This document shows, in pieces, positions 52,599 through 60,538 of a stretch of 64,000 nt of DNA (its first letter is position 1; each line of letters opens with the position of its first letter). Below the pieces are notes generated by a model, which was not told where the DNA came from, did no database searches, and saw only the letters and a program-made list of their open reading frames with translations. The stretch comes from Larkinella knui (GTDB lineage: Bacteria; Bacteroidota; Bacteroidia; Cytophagales; Spirosomataceae). Made by a program: the position numbers and the translations under genes. The stretch covers positions 111,082-175,081 of the forward strand of contig NZ_RQJP01000008.1 in assembly GCF_003858645.1 (NCBI RefSeq), written 5' to 3'.

Positions 52599-52649
52599 TT
52601 AAGAGTTGGCGGACGCAAGCTGAAAACAAGTGCGTCCGCCAACTCTTAA
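52599..52649. terminator. Long hairpin after the enolase-superfamily gene
   Basis: A perfect 19-bp stem (52599-52617 and 52631-52649, core GTTGGCGGACGCA) with a 13-base loop lies five bases after the stop. It could be a terminator, but the absence of a T-run and its placement at the gene end also fit the REPIN-like elements of this window. Confidence 0.7.
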
Positions 52650-52663
52650 AAATATGTTTTGAA

Positions 52664-52983
52664 TCAATCATCCACACCAGAGTCATCCCTGACCCAAAGT
52701 CCTTTGCACACACTCTGACTATCGACGGCGACTCGGCTAGGCATCGGGGGCCGACCTTGCCGCGGGCGTTCCTTTTTCGCCAAATGCGCAAGTATGGCTT
52801 GCCAAATGGGCTGGAGTATCCACTGGCGGAACTAGTAATAGACGGTTTGCCAGGCCGGAAAATGAGTGGACAAATTACGCCATTGACTGCCGGTTTGAGC
52901 CAGCCAGCGGATGGCATTCACAACGCTCCGCAGCGAAGTTTTACGCTGACGTCCTGTGTCTACTAACTTTTCAATAACCTACT
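52664..52983 (-). pseudogene. IS5-family transposase relic, N-terminal half
   Basis: Translated on the minus strand this gives [31 protein letters not shown], an in-frame TAG, then FRQWILQPIWQAILAHLAKK, RQGRPPMPSRVAVDSQSV and LWVRDDSGVDD before a stop at 52664-52666. These are the DUF4096-like N-terminus and the start of the DDE domain (first Asp in VAVDSQS) of an IS5-type transposase. The start codon is lost (TAG upstream), one internal stop is present and the C-terminal half is missing, so the gene is dead. Confidence 0.85.
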
Positions 52984-53226
52984 TCATTATGATATTTACC
53001 TACAAATAAGTTATACATTCTGAATTGAATTAACAGGAAATATGAAAAGGATGAGAAGTGTGGTCCATACGCCCTATAAACGCAAATTTCATTGAATTTG
53101 CCAGGTTAAGTGTTACTTAAAGGGCTTTGTTAACCAGTAGCTGGTTGATAAAAATATTCCTTGATTTAACCGGGACACTTCCGTCTCAAGATCAATCACA
53201 GTAGATCCTGAATTATAGCGTAAAAA

Positions 53227-53533
53227 CTCTAAGAAGCTGTTTGAGTTACTACCAGACTCGTTTTAAAGTACGCCTGCTATGAGCAATCCAAATGAATGTT
53301 TGCGAAGATAATATGGTGCGCTCGTAATCTTTATTCAAACGTCGGTTATTGTCCAGCCAAGAAATAGTTCGTTCCACTATCCACCGCCAATGATGAATAA
53401 CCAGCTTACTATCAATAGGTTGATTCCTTATTGGTGACTGGGCAATAATGACTTTCAGGTTGCTTCACACAACTTAAACCCCGATGGACGGCTTTCTCGT
53501 TTCGAAATTGTTAATTCAAACAGCTTCTTAGAG
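53227..53533. mobile_element. Deleted IS5-family element (MITE-like) with 22-bp terminal inverted repeats
   Basis: The ends 53227-53248 and 53512-53533 are inverted repeats at 21 of 22 positions (core CTAAGAAGCTGTTTGA). Between them, the minus strand keeps the transposase C-terminus: a frame open from about 53465 to the stop at 53249-53251 reads [46 protein letters not shown]. The RWxVERTxSWL motif holds the last catalytic Glu. The N-terminal domain and most of the DDE core are deleted and the frame is shifted. No clear target-site duplication was seen. It differs from the relic at 52664-52983: the order of the two halves is incompatible with one element. Confidence 0.8.
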
Positions 53534-53608
53534 GTAGCAGCGTCAATCGTTCTCATTGGATACCAGCGCGAATAGCCCGACCAGCGGGTTTGGCAAAAAA
53601 AATTTCTT

Positions 53609-53644
53609 TTCTGAATCAATCGTTTCAGAATTTAACTACCTTTG
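53609..53644 (+). promoter_or_regulatory. TetR operator site 1 and promoter
   Basis: TTCTGAA (53609-53615) and TTCAGAA (53624-53630) are perfect inverted arms with an 8-base spacer. TACCTTTG at 53637-53644 fits the -7 box. The dyad sits in the spacer between -33 and -7, so binding would block the promoter of the TetR gene. Two further copies lie before the SDR gene. Confidence 0.65.
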
Positions 53645-53664
53645 CCCCGAAGGAATTAATAATT

Positions 53665-54243
53665 ATGGCACGCACCCTTGCATTTAACCAGCACGAAGCA
53701 ATCGAGAAAGCCTTGGATGTCTTTTGGCAAAAGGGTTATCATGGGACGTCTATGCGGGATTTGACCGATGCCATGCAAATCAATTCGAGTAGCCTCTACA
53801 ATACGCTCGGTGACAAGCACCAGCTCTTTATCCATTGCGTCAAACATTATACCCTCAAAAGAAGGTTGCTTTTGGAGCAGCGCGCGAATAGCTTCAAATC
53901 GCCCAAAAAAGCGCTCGAGAGCTTTATCCAGGATGTTGCGGATGTGGTGATCAAGGATGTGCAAGGCTGCTTTGCAATCAAGACTGCCTTTGAGGTTTCC
54001 CCGGAAGACAAGGGTATCAAGGCCCTGCTTAAAGAGGATAATGACTATACCCACCAATTCCTGAGCAGGCTTATCCGGGAAGCAGTTCGAAAAGACGAAC
54101 TTGACCAGGACTGCGATGCTGCCCTTGTGGCCGACCATATTATCTGCACCTATACGGGCTGGTATGAGCTCTATATCCTGCACCAAGATCCGGTAAAGAT
54201 CAAGAAGCTTGCCACCTATCTGGTCCGGCAACTGCTGCGTTAA
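53665..54243 (+). CDS. TetR/AcrR-family transcriptional regulator
   Basis: 192 residues from the ATG at 53665 (MARTLAFNQHEAIEKAL); a longer frame from 53590 runs through the operator and is rejected. The helix-turn-helix is ALDVFWQKGYHGTSMRDLTDAMQINSSSLYNTLGDKHQLF. The C-terminal ligand domain has RANSFKSPKKALESFIQDVADVV and VQGCFAIKTAFEVSPED, as in the AefR/ComR-like group that responds to lipophilic compounds or oxidants. Three copies of one dyad bracket this gene and precede the SDR gene, which strongly suggests autorepression and control of the SDR. Confidence 0.9.
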   Translation: MARTLAFNQHEAIEKALDVFWQKGYHGTSMRDLTDAMQINSSSLYNTLGDKHQLFIHCVKHYTLKRRLLLEQRANSFKSPKKALESFIQDVADVVIKDVQGCFAIKTAFEVSPEDKGIKALLKEDNDYTHQFLSRLIREAVRKDELDQDCDAALVADHIICTYTGWYELYILHQDPVKIKKLATYLVRQLLR

Positions 54244-54256
54244 TTTTTTTGACCTA

Positions 54257-54278
54257 TTCTGAAACGACCGCTTCAAAA
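54257..54278. promoter_or_regulatory. TetR operator site 2
   Basis: TTCTGAA (54257-54263) and CTTCAAAA (54271-54278) repeat the pattern of site 1, with one arm base changed. It lies 13 bases after the tetR stop and about 100 bases before the SDR start. Confidence 0.55.
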
Positions 54279-54345
54279 AAAACAAAATAAAATCTCAGAT
54301 CAATTGCCTTGAGCATACAAAAGAACCAGCTAAACCCAGCACAAA

Positions 54346-54367
54346 TTCTGAAACAATCATTTCAAAA
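54346..54367. promoter_or_regulatory. TetR operator site 3
   Basis: TTCTGAA (54346-54352) and TTTCAAAA (54360-54367) form the third copy, ending 10 bases before the SDR start codon, where a bound repressor would block initiation. Confidence 0.6.
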
Positions 54368-54377
54368 TTAACATCCA

Positions 54378-55172
54378 ATGGAGTACCAACAAGTAGCCAG
54401 CTTAGAGCTGGAAGGAAAAATTGCCCTGGTGACGGGCGGGACAAAAGGGATCGGCAAGGCTATTGCCCAAAGATTGAAAGCCTCTGGGGCCACGGTCATC
54501 GTGACTGCGCGAAGTATCCCGCATCAGGCCGTGGAAGGCGGACACTTCATTGCGGCAGACCTGTCCAGGACCGATGAGGCCCAGAAAGTCGTCACTCAGG
54601 TCCAGGAGCAATTCGGGAGCCTGGACATTTTGATCAACAACCTTGGCGCCAACACGGCACCGGCAGGTGGGTTCAGCGTACTTAGCGACGCAGACTGGGA
54701 CCATGTACTGCAGGTCAATTTGCTTGCAGCCGTACGGCTCGACCGGGCCTTCCTGCCCGACATGATCCAGGCAGGAAGCGGGGTGATTATTCATGTCTCC
54801 TCGACCAGCGGCATGTTCCCGCTTTGGGATACGACGATGGCCTACAGTGCGGCCAAGGCTGCACTCAATGCCTACAGCAAGTCGCTGGCCAGCGAAGTGT
54901 CGCCCAAAGGCGTACGGGTTATTACTTTGTCGCCCGGGCTGAACAATACCGGGGCGATGAGAAATTTCCTCGAGGGACTAGCGGCATCAGCAGGCATTAG
55001 TACCGAACAGATGACCAGTAATTTACTACAACGGGTGGGTGGCGTGCCCCTGGGCCGGATGGCTGACCCGGCAGAGACGGCCGAGGTGGTTGGATTCCTG
55101 GTCAGTTCCAGGGCTTCCTACATCACAGGGACGAATATCGCGGTGGATGGCGGCAATTTACCGGTCGTTTAG
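54378..55172 (+). CDS. Short-chain dehydrogenase/reductase
   Basis: 264 residues. The classical SDR motifs are all present: cofactor loop ALVTGGTKGIGKAIA (TGxxxGIG) at 17-31, NNLGAN (NNAG region, Ala to Leu), catalytic Ser in VIIHVSSTSGMF, and the Tyr/Lys pair in AYSAAKAALNAYSKSL. The C-terminal end GTNIAVDGGNLPVV is usual. Arg residues following the first strand (TARS) suggest NADP(H). Substrate unknown. It is the apparent target of the adjacent TetR repressor and is closed by a strong terminator. Confidence 0.92.
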   Translation: MEYQQVASLELEGKIALVTGGTKGIGKAIAQRLKASGATVIVTARSIPHQAVEGGHFIAADLSRTDEAQKVVTQVQEQFGSLDILINNLGANTAPAGGFSVLSDADWDHVLQVNLLAAVRLDRAFLPDMIQAGSGVIIHVSSTSGMFPLWDTTMAYSAAKAALNAYSKSLASEVSPKGVRVITLSPGLNNTGAMRNFLEGLAASAGISTEQMTSNLLQRVGGVPLGRMADPAETAEVVGFLVSSRASYITGTNIAVDGGNLPVV

Positions 55173-55243
55173 CCCAATTAAATATACAGGTTTGGTTCAG
55201 GAGCCTACTGGAAGCGGTATTCGTTTAATCGATTAGGGCATAC

Positions 55244-55283
55244 ACCAAAAAGGCCGATCCTGGAGAGGATCGGCCTTTTTGGT
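55244..55283. terminator. Bidirectional intrinsic terminator
   Basis: A perfect 17-bp stem (ACCAAAAAGGCCGATCC at 55244-55260, its complement at 55267-55283) with a six-base loop and A/T tracts on both sides lies between the convergent SDR and secreted-protein genes. Confidence 0.92.
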
Positions 55284-55304
55284 ATAAGCAAGTACGAGTC
55301 AGAT

Positions 55305-55709
55305 TTAGTTGAAGGCCACCAGTCGGGGAGCCGCCTGGACCACCGGGGTGGTGGCCAGCGTCAATTCCTGGGTGGTGGTCTCAACGCCATTGGAAATAGT
55401 CACCTGATAAACACCATCGGGCAGGGCGCTGACATCCAAGCTAAGCCGGGCGGCTTCCTGGCGTTTGCCAATCGATTGCACGAAGAACTCTTTGCCGGTA
55501 CTGTTAGTCAGTCGTACCTCCACCTTTCCGCCGGTTTGTTTTTTGACGGCAATCTTTACTTTTCCTTCGATGGTAGTGTACATGCTGCTTTGAAAAGCGG
55601 TTGCGTTCCTGGGCTTTCCGATGGGTTTATTGATTTCAGCAACTGAAGTGGAAAAGGTAACGGCTGTTAAGGTAAAGGCAACGAGCAGGGATTTGATGAG
55701 CGTTTTCAT
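55305..55709 (-). CDS. Small secreted Ig-like/beta-sandwich protein
   Basis: 134 residues from the ATG at 55709 (MKTLIKSLLVAFTLTA), with a signal peptide ending STSVAE. The mature part has strand patterns KVKIAVKKQTGGKVEVRLTNSTGKEFFVQSIGK and VSALPDGVYQVTISNGVETTTQELTL, which resemble the C-terminal sorting-domain fold of T9SS cargo (LPDGVYxVxxxN), although the rest of the protein is too small to be a normal cargo. Similar small proteins are frequent in Spirosoma-like genomes. Function unknown. Confidence 0.6.
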   Translation of the reverse strand: MKTLIKSLLVAFTLTAVTFSTSVAEINKPIGKPRNATAFQSSMYTTIEGKVKIAVKKQTGGKVEVRLTNSTGKEFFVQSIGKRQEAARLSLDVSALPDGVYQVTISNGVETTTQELTLATTPVVQAAPRLVAFN

Positions 55710-55984
55710 GGCGTATGATGGTTGATTTTTGTGTCCGTTTGAATGAATCAAAGGTCGGCTTCAACGCCCGGAAAGGCTGTCACAAATGAGTCAATCCCTG
55801 CTACTTTTGGGAAAGGTTTTGATCCAGGATTCAGCCGATTAGCAATTCATTCTTCGGATGGTCAAACCTGAATGAAAAAACCGGATAAAAGAATAAGACT
55901 GCTGGATGAGTAGTTCAAAGAAACCCCATTCCGAAAATCGCAGTAATCATGACCCGCAAAGTCCATTTCATCGTGGTTAGGGAT

Positions 55985-56024
55985 TTATAACGTTTTCACA
56001 ATACACGATGCGAAAATGTTATAA
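55985..56024. promoter_or_regulatory. Inverted repeat upstream of the serine recombinase; rest of gap empty
   Basis: TTATAACGTTTTC (55985-55997) and GAAAATGTTATAA (56012-56024) are inverted at 12 of 13 positions around a 14-base spacer. The dyad lies 115 bases before the recombinase start, a position typical of a resolvase binding site or res-like site. The remainder of the 55710-56139 gap shows no gene. Confidence 0.45.
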
Positions 56025-56139
56025 AAGCCATTTTTTCCTAACTTTTATCCGTGGAACACCTGCAAGAGTCAAAAAGGATTGAAAAGGGGAAGGAGTGGTT
56101 CATTTTTTCTCACGCTTCCAACACCTATATATATAAGGT

Positions 56140-56796
56140 ATGATATACGTACCCTACTACCGGGTCTCAACGGCAGGCCAGGGTAAGAGTGGCTTGGGTC
56201 TTTCGGCTCAACGGGAAATTGTCAACCGGTTCCTCAAAACCGAAGATGAACTTTTACCCGAATTCATCGAAATCGAATCCGGTAAGAAAGCCAACCGCCC
56301 TCAGCTGGCGGCCGCCATCACTTTCGCCAAACAACACCGGGCCCGATTACTGATTGCCAAGTTGGACCGACTGAGCCGCAATGTTTCCTTTATCTTTTCC
56401 CTACGAAACTCCGAGGTCGATTTTGTGGCCTGCGATATTCCGGATGCCAATACACTTACCGTGGGGATTATGGCCGTGCTGGCCCAGCACGAACGGGAAT
56501 TGATTGGGGAAAGGACCCGAGCGGCTTTACAGGCAAAAAAAGCCCAAGGGCATAAACTGGGAATGCCCAATATAACACCGGAAATCACGCAAAAGGGCTT
56601 GGAGATCCGTCAACAAAACGCCCGTACACACCAGGCTAATTTGCAAGCGGCTGAATTGGTCCGGTTGTATCGCAAAGAAGGACTTACGTATGCGGCTGTC
56701 GCTGAGCGTTTAAATGCCATGGGCAATCGAACCCGAAGAGGTAACAAATTCTTTGCCATGAGTGCACAACGATTAGATAAAGATCGACCGAAATAA
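56140..56796 (+). CDS. Small serine recombinase (resolvase/invertase)
   Basis: 218 residues. The catalytic domain begins IYVPYYRVSTAGQGKSGLGL with the nucleophile Ser10 in YRVST. It continues LLIAKLDRLSRNVSFIFSL (the Arg of the KLDRLSR motif) and VGIMAVLAQHERELIGERTRAAL, which forms the long E helix. A C-terminal helix-turn-helix AELVRLYRKEGLTYAAVAERLNAMG binds DNA. Such proteins resolve or invert DNA at short crossover sites; many Bacteroidota copies are solitary. Here it lies between the TetR/SDR cassette and the AT-rich island, with an inverted repeat just upstream. Confidence 0.92.
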   Translation: MIYVPYYRVSTAGQGKSGLGLSAQREIVNRFLKTEDELLPEFIEIESGKKANRPQLAAAITFAKQHRARLLIAKLDRLSRNVSFIFSLRNSEVDFVACDIPDANTLTVGIMAVLAQHERELIGERTRAALQAKKAQGHKLGMPNITPEITQKGLEIRQQNARTHQANLQAAELVRLYRKEGLTYAAVAERLNAMGNRTRRGNKFFAMSAQRLDKDRPK

Positions 56797-57249
56797 GCTA
56801 TCCTATTACCCTGGTTCGGTTACCAAAAATGTGCGTTTAAGCCTTGTTAGCTGCTTTTGTTTATGAAACAGCCATTTGGTTCACAAATCCCGCCAGTTTA
56901 CCAGAGCTTGGCCGAGGCAATAATCGTGTGCTTTTAAAAAAAGTGGCCAGTACTTATTGCGGCTTTCTCACTGTCGAGTTATTCTCCCGTATGCCATTCT
57001 AGTACAACCCAATAGTGGAAAGGGGAAGCGGGGTGCTCTTTGTTGGTTGCGCCACTACAACCCTGAATATTTACGGAGATGATGCCAGGTTACAATTTCA
57101 TTTGGATGCTCCAGGAGGTCCTACCAGCCACCGCATTGAATGGATACGCGATGCCCTTTTGTGAAAGCGACAAAAACGGCAACTTTAGCTATATTGAACA
57201 GACCTAAACTAGTTTGCGGTTATTCGGTCCATAACGATCCTAAATCACG
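56797..57249. other. Gap between recombinase and cupin genes, possible gene remnant
   Basis: No full gene seen. A 43-codon frame from a GTG at 57033 to TGA at 57162-57164 (containing LNIYGDDARLQFHLDAPGGP) looks coding by composition and could be the end of a lost gene. I do not recognise it. Confidence 0.3.
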
Positions 57250-57789
57250 ATGGCGACCAAAGGGCAAATCCTGGATATGACCCCTGTAGGAATGAAGTTT
57301 ACCGTCCTGCAGGCCAGTGCGGACACCTTGGGAAAATCTTTGGAACTGCATTGGGAGTTATTACCCGGCTGTAATATGCATGATCCCTTGGTTCATATCC
57401 ACCCCGATGCCATTGAAACCTATGAAATCCTGGAAGGGGAAATGGAGTTCTATATCCATGACAAATGGGTGCCTGCCCGGCAAGGGGATCAGCTTACGGT
57501 TCCCAAAGGCGTTACCCATTGTTTCAGAAACCCAACCGCTAAAATTGTGCGGGTATTGAATACCCACCAGCCGGCCTTACACATGGAAAACTATTTTGAA
57601 GATGTGTGTAAAGTCCTGGATAAGGTCACTGACAATCGCCGAAAGGACTTCCAGATGAATTTGAGAACGATGCTGTACATGAGTGTACTGATGAATAAGT
57701 ACCGAGCTGAAATTATTGCTAAAAATCCACCTGATATGGCTATAAAAACGCTGGGTTGGATAGCCAAGCGCTTAGGCATAACGTATTGA
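57250..57789 (+). CDS. Cupin-domain protein
   Basis: 179 residues. Cupin motif 1 is HIHPDAIETYEILEGEMEFYI (two His and the Glu as metal ligands), and motif 2 is LTVPKGVTHCFRNPT with the last His. A C-terminal helical extension (about 115-179, with LMNKYRAEIIAKNPPDMAIKTLGWIAKRLG) is added to the barrel. Such small cupins bind a metal and can be sugar-modifying enzymes, dioxygenases or sensors. No partner is adjacent, and the substrate cannot be named. Confidence 0.82.
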   Translation: MATKGQILDMTPVGMKFTVLQASADTLGKSLELHWELLPGCNMHDPLVHIHPDAIETYEILEGEMEFYIHDKWVPARQGDQLTVPKGVTHCFRNPTAKIVRVLNTHQPALHMENYFEDVCKVLDKVTDNRRKDFQMNLRTMLYMSVLMNKYRAEIIAKNPPDMAIKTLGWIAKRLGITY

Positions 57790-58067
57790 GTGCAGGTATG
57801 AATAGCAAGGTTTAGGTGGACGTATTTTTGTGTTGATTTTGCATGAAAGCATGACATAAATTGGGAATTAAAAGGCCTTCATCCAGACAGCTTGTGTTGT
57901 AGAAAGGCACTTATAAACAACCGATGTTTCTATATAAACGTTTGATTATTAGCATTTTAATGTGGTGTTTTCTTTGTTGTATAAATTTAATTATGTTAAC
58001 TAGAAAATTATTAAATTGAATTGTACATAGCAGAATAATATACCATGTCTAGTAATTTTCAAATCGA

Positions 58068-58787
58068 TTAATCGTCTGCGTCACGCCCAAATAGTGCTTT
58101 TGAAACCGTCCTTAATCTTTTTACAACATCAACGACGCCAAATCCAGCTAAGGTCGATATTGCAATCCATAACAAGTTTTCATCACCATCATTAGCTATT
58201 CCACTTAAAATTTTTGCCTTTGAAAGAATAATTACCAAAGCTCCAACTAAAAATCCCATTAGCGGCCTAAGTAGATAGTATGGCCACCAAACATTTATAT
58301 CTAAATTTTCCTTATAGCAAACCCTACCAATAAAATCAAAGATAGTCCGTATTTGTACTCCTAATGTAGCTGCCAATCCTCCAATTAAAAGTAGATAGAC
58401 AAGTATTTTTGATCTTAAGCTAATAGAATCATAAGCTAACCTATCTACAGATTCCTTAAAATCTTGATACGCAATGCTATTAATATCTATAAGTTTTAAT
58501 AGGTTATTTTTGTCTTCATTTGTTATAAATTTGACAGTTACGATTTTACTATTCTTCTTATCGAAATAAAACCACGATGGGTATTCCTTCAATACTATAT
58601 CAGTTCTTTTTAGTAACGCTTCCGCTTTGAGTGATTCGAGATTATTAAAAGATTGATAAAAACACCATACGATTAATAACGTAAAACCTATTACTAAAAA
58701 TGCTAAAATTGCAAGAGCCCTTTGTGGCAATATCTTTTCATTTTCCTTTGCTGATTTTGATTCACTTGATGAGACAGCATCTTCCAT
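58068..58787 (-). CDS. Four-helix membrane protein of unknown function
   Basis: 239 residues. Membrane segments by eye: LAILAFLVIGFTLLIVWCFY (about 28-47), ILVYLLLIGGLAATLGVQI, LRPLMGFLVGALVIILSKA and LLWIAISTLAGFGVVDVVKRL. Between helices 1 and 2 is a hydrophilic domain of about 80 residues (YPSWFYFDKKNSKIVTVKF) that should face the periplasm if the N-terminus is inside. A charged N-terminal tail rich in Ser/Glu/Lys precedes helix 1. The start is 10 bases after the stop of the kinase-like gene, so it is the third gene of that operon. No homologue is recognised. Confidence 0.6.
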   Translation of the reverse strand: MEDAVSSSESKSAKENEKILPQRALAILAFLVIGFTLLIVWCFYQSFNNLESLKAEALLKRTDIVLKEYPSWFYFDKKNSKIVTVKFITNEDKNNLLKLIDINSIAYQDFKESVDRLAYDSISLRSKILVYLLLIGGLAATLGVQIRTIFDFIGRVCYKENLDINVWWPYYLLRPLMGFLVGALVIILSKAKILSGIANDGDENLLWIAISTLAGFGVVDVVKRLRTVSKALFGRDADD

Positions 58788-58797
58788 AAATTTAGAA

Positions 58798-59718
58798 TTA
58801 TATTTTATTTATAACATCAATAAATCCTGGAAACACATTTTCCAATGGATCTCTCTTTAAGCCAGTAGGAAGTGGAAATTGCCAATATTTTGCAATTTGT
58901 AAAACCCTAAATATGGTAAAAAAATATACGATCTCTTGCCTTATTTCTACATCATATTTGCACTTCTCAAGATAATATTTAAAAAAATTTGAATTACCTT
59001 GACGACAATATAAATATCCAATTTCCATAATCGGATTTCCAGATATAACGCCATCAAAGTCTATTATGCCACTTAGTTGCCTATCATTTACGATAATATT
59101 ATCCGGATTAATATCTGTCCAAACTAATTTAGGTTCTGACATTAACTTAGTAATTGAGCATATATTGCTATTCACATATTGTTTAATCTTCTCATTCGTA
59201 AAATTACCTAACCTTAGAAAATGCAAATTTTCAACCCCTTCTTTTATACTACTTTCTATATAACTCTTCCATGTAGGATGTTGCCCATATATATCTGATA
59301 TTAGAGGCCCAAATCCTTTAAAATTCAATCTACGCATTATTGCCAAATTGTCGCACAAACTACTAATTATTAATTTTAACGAATCTAATGGAAGATTATC
59401 AATACTTTTTATTAATGGATCACCTGATAATTTTTTGTATAATATGTAATTGTATTTAACCTTCTTTCCTTGTGAATCACTAAGTATTTTTGGAACTTTT
59501 GCGCCTAATAAATAAAAACGTTTTATTATTTGAGGTTCAAAATTTATTACTCTTTGTAAGTTATCTGGGTAAAAACGAATAATATATTCTCCTCGATCTT
59601 TTTCTTTAATTAAATACTTGTACGTCATTACTCCCATTTGTATGGGTTCAATATAAACGGCATTTATATTTAAATCCAACTTTGCTATTTTCTCGATTTC
59701 TGCTAAGTCTACCATCAT
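58798..59718 (-). CDS. Aminoglycoside-phosphotransferase/choline-kinase-like protein
   Basis: 306 residues (start 59718, or 59715 for the second Met). The APH fold is seen in KYLIKEKDRGEYIIRFYP (nucleotide-binding lysine region), the catalytic loop KLVWTDINPDNIIVND (Asp plus later Asn; the usual HGD is TD here) and the metal site LSGIIDFDGVISGNPIMEIG. Such enzymes phosphorylate small hydroxyl or amino compounds, or sugars and proteins. It lies 5 bases after the nucleotidyltransferase gene and is in one operon with it. A drug, a sugar or a nucleotide-linked product is possible; the loss of His in the Brenner motif leaves activity uncertain. Confidence 0.75.
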   Translation of the reverse strand: MMVDLAEIEKIAKLDLNINAVYIEPIQMGVMTYKYLIKEKDRGEYIIRFYPDNLQRVINFEPQIIKRFYLLGAKVPKILSDSQGKKVKYNYILYKKLSGDPLIKSIDNLPLDSLKLIISSLCDNLAIMRRLNFKGFGPLISDIYGQHPTWKSYIESSIKEGVENLHFLRLGNFTNEKIKQYVNSNICSITKLMSEPKLVWTDINPDNIIVNDRQLSGIIDFDGVISGNPIMEIGYLYCRQGNSNFFKYYLEKCKYDVEIRQEIVYFFTIFRVLQIAKYWQFPLPTGLKRDPLENVFPGFIDVINKI

Positions 59719-59723
59719 TCCTT

Positions 59724-60425
59724 TTAATTTTCTATTACCGCTAATAAATCTTCGTTTATTGTTGGAGAAAAAAAATATTTCTCAAAAGTTGATAATTCTT
59801 TTATCCGATGAGCGTTTTGTTTTATCCAACTTAAGGTTAATGGTTCAATGACAAAGTTTAACTTTGATGAGTAATGCATGAATCTAAACCATAAGGCAGA
59901 TAATCTTGATAATTTTATTTTATCTGAAATATAGCTATCTGGAAAGTCTAATCTAACTGCTTTTAAGATTTTATTGTTTATATCCTTAATGCCATCAATT
60001 GGATCTAATAATATGTTATTCTTAATATCATATGCAATTGCATTAGCAGTAAAATCGAATTGGTTTAAGATTTTATTAATATTATTTTCAATACCTAAAC
60101 CCACATTAAATTTATAATATGGAACAATGTCATAATAGAATAAATTGCCTTTATTAGGAAACCAACGAGGAGAACCATAAGGGCCATATTCCACTTTGCC
60201 AAATTCATTAAGATAGTGTACAAATTTTTCAAAATATACTTCATCATATATATCTTGAGTAACAAATATATCTATATCTTTTATGTTAGAACTTTTATTT
60301 AATATAAGATCTCTTATCGCCCCACCAGCAATGTAATATTCTTGATTTTTGAAGGTTAAAACTCCTTTCAAGAATATTGAATATCCAGGTAGTTTATTAA
60401 GAATTTCAGGTATTGTTTTTAGCAT
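59724..60425 (-). CDS. Poly(A) polymerase/CCA-enzyme head-domain nucleotidyltransferase
   Basis: 233 residues from the ATG at 60425 (MLKTIPEIL); a TTG at 60437 would add four. The class II nucleotidyltransferase head is clear: YYIAGGAIRDLILN (GG and RD), then KDIDIFVTQD with the catalytic DxD pair. The following DFTANAIAYDIKNN, LLDPIDGIKDINNKILKAV are the flexible-loop and primer-region motifs of tRNA nucleotidyltransferases. It is shorter than CCA enzymes (which run to 400 residues) and lacks the neck and body RNA-binding domains, so it probably does not add CCA to tRNA. With a kinase-like partner it may modify a nucleotide or a small RNA; that is inference. Confidence 0.78.
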   Translation of the reverse strand: MLKTIPEILNKLPGYSIFLKGVLTFKNQEYYIAGGAIRDLILNKSSNIKDIDIFVTQDIYDEVYFEKFVHYLNEFGKVEYGPYGSPRWFPNKGNLFYYDIVPYYKFNVGLGIENNINKILNQFDFTANAIAYDIKNNILLDPIDGIKDINNKILKAVRLDFPDSYISDKIKLSRLSALWFRFMHYSSKLNFVIEPLTLSWIKQNAHRIKELSTFEKYFFSPTINEDLLAVIEN

Positions 60426-60538
60426 CGTTGATTTCAAAAAAGTTTATTTATTTTTTTATGTCCTCATTAAACTGTATTACTTTCTGTTGTTAAAAGTTTC
60501 TTGAAATTTCAAAGTTATTTATTTTGTCAGAACCCCTG

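Noticed and set aside
52757..52966. Plus-strand frame of 69 codons (RQMRKYGLPNGLEYP)
   Set aside because: It is antisense to the IS5 transposase relic, whose minus-strand translation shows conserved transposase motifs despite a stop.
52664..53533. Treating both transposase relics as one split IS
   Set aside because: On the minus strand the C-terminal part would precede the N-terminal part, and only the second relic has terminal repeats around it, so they are two elements.
59724..60425. Annotating a full CCA-adding tRNA nucleotidyltransferase
   Set aside because: The protein is about half the needed length and lacks the neck, body and tail domains.
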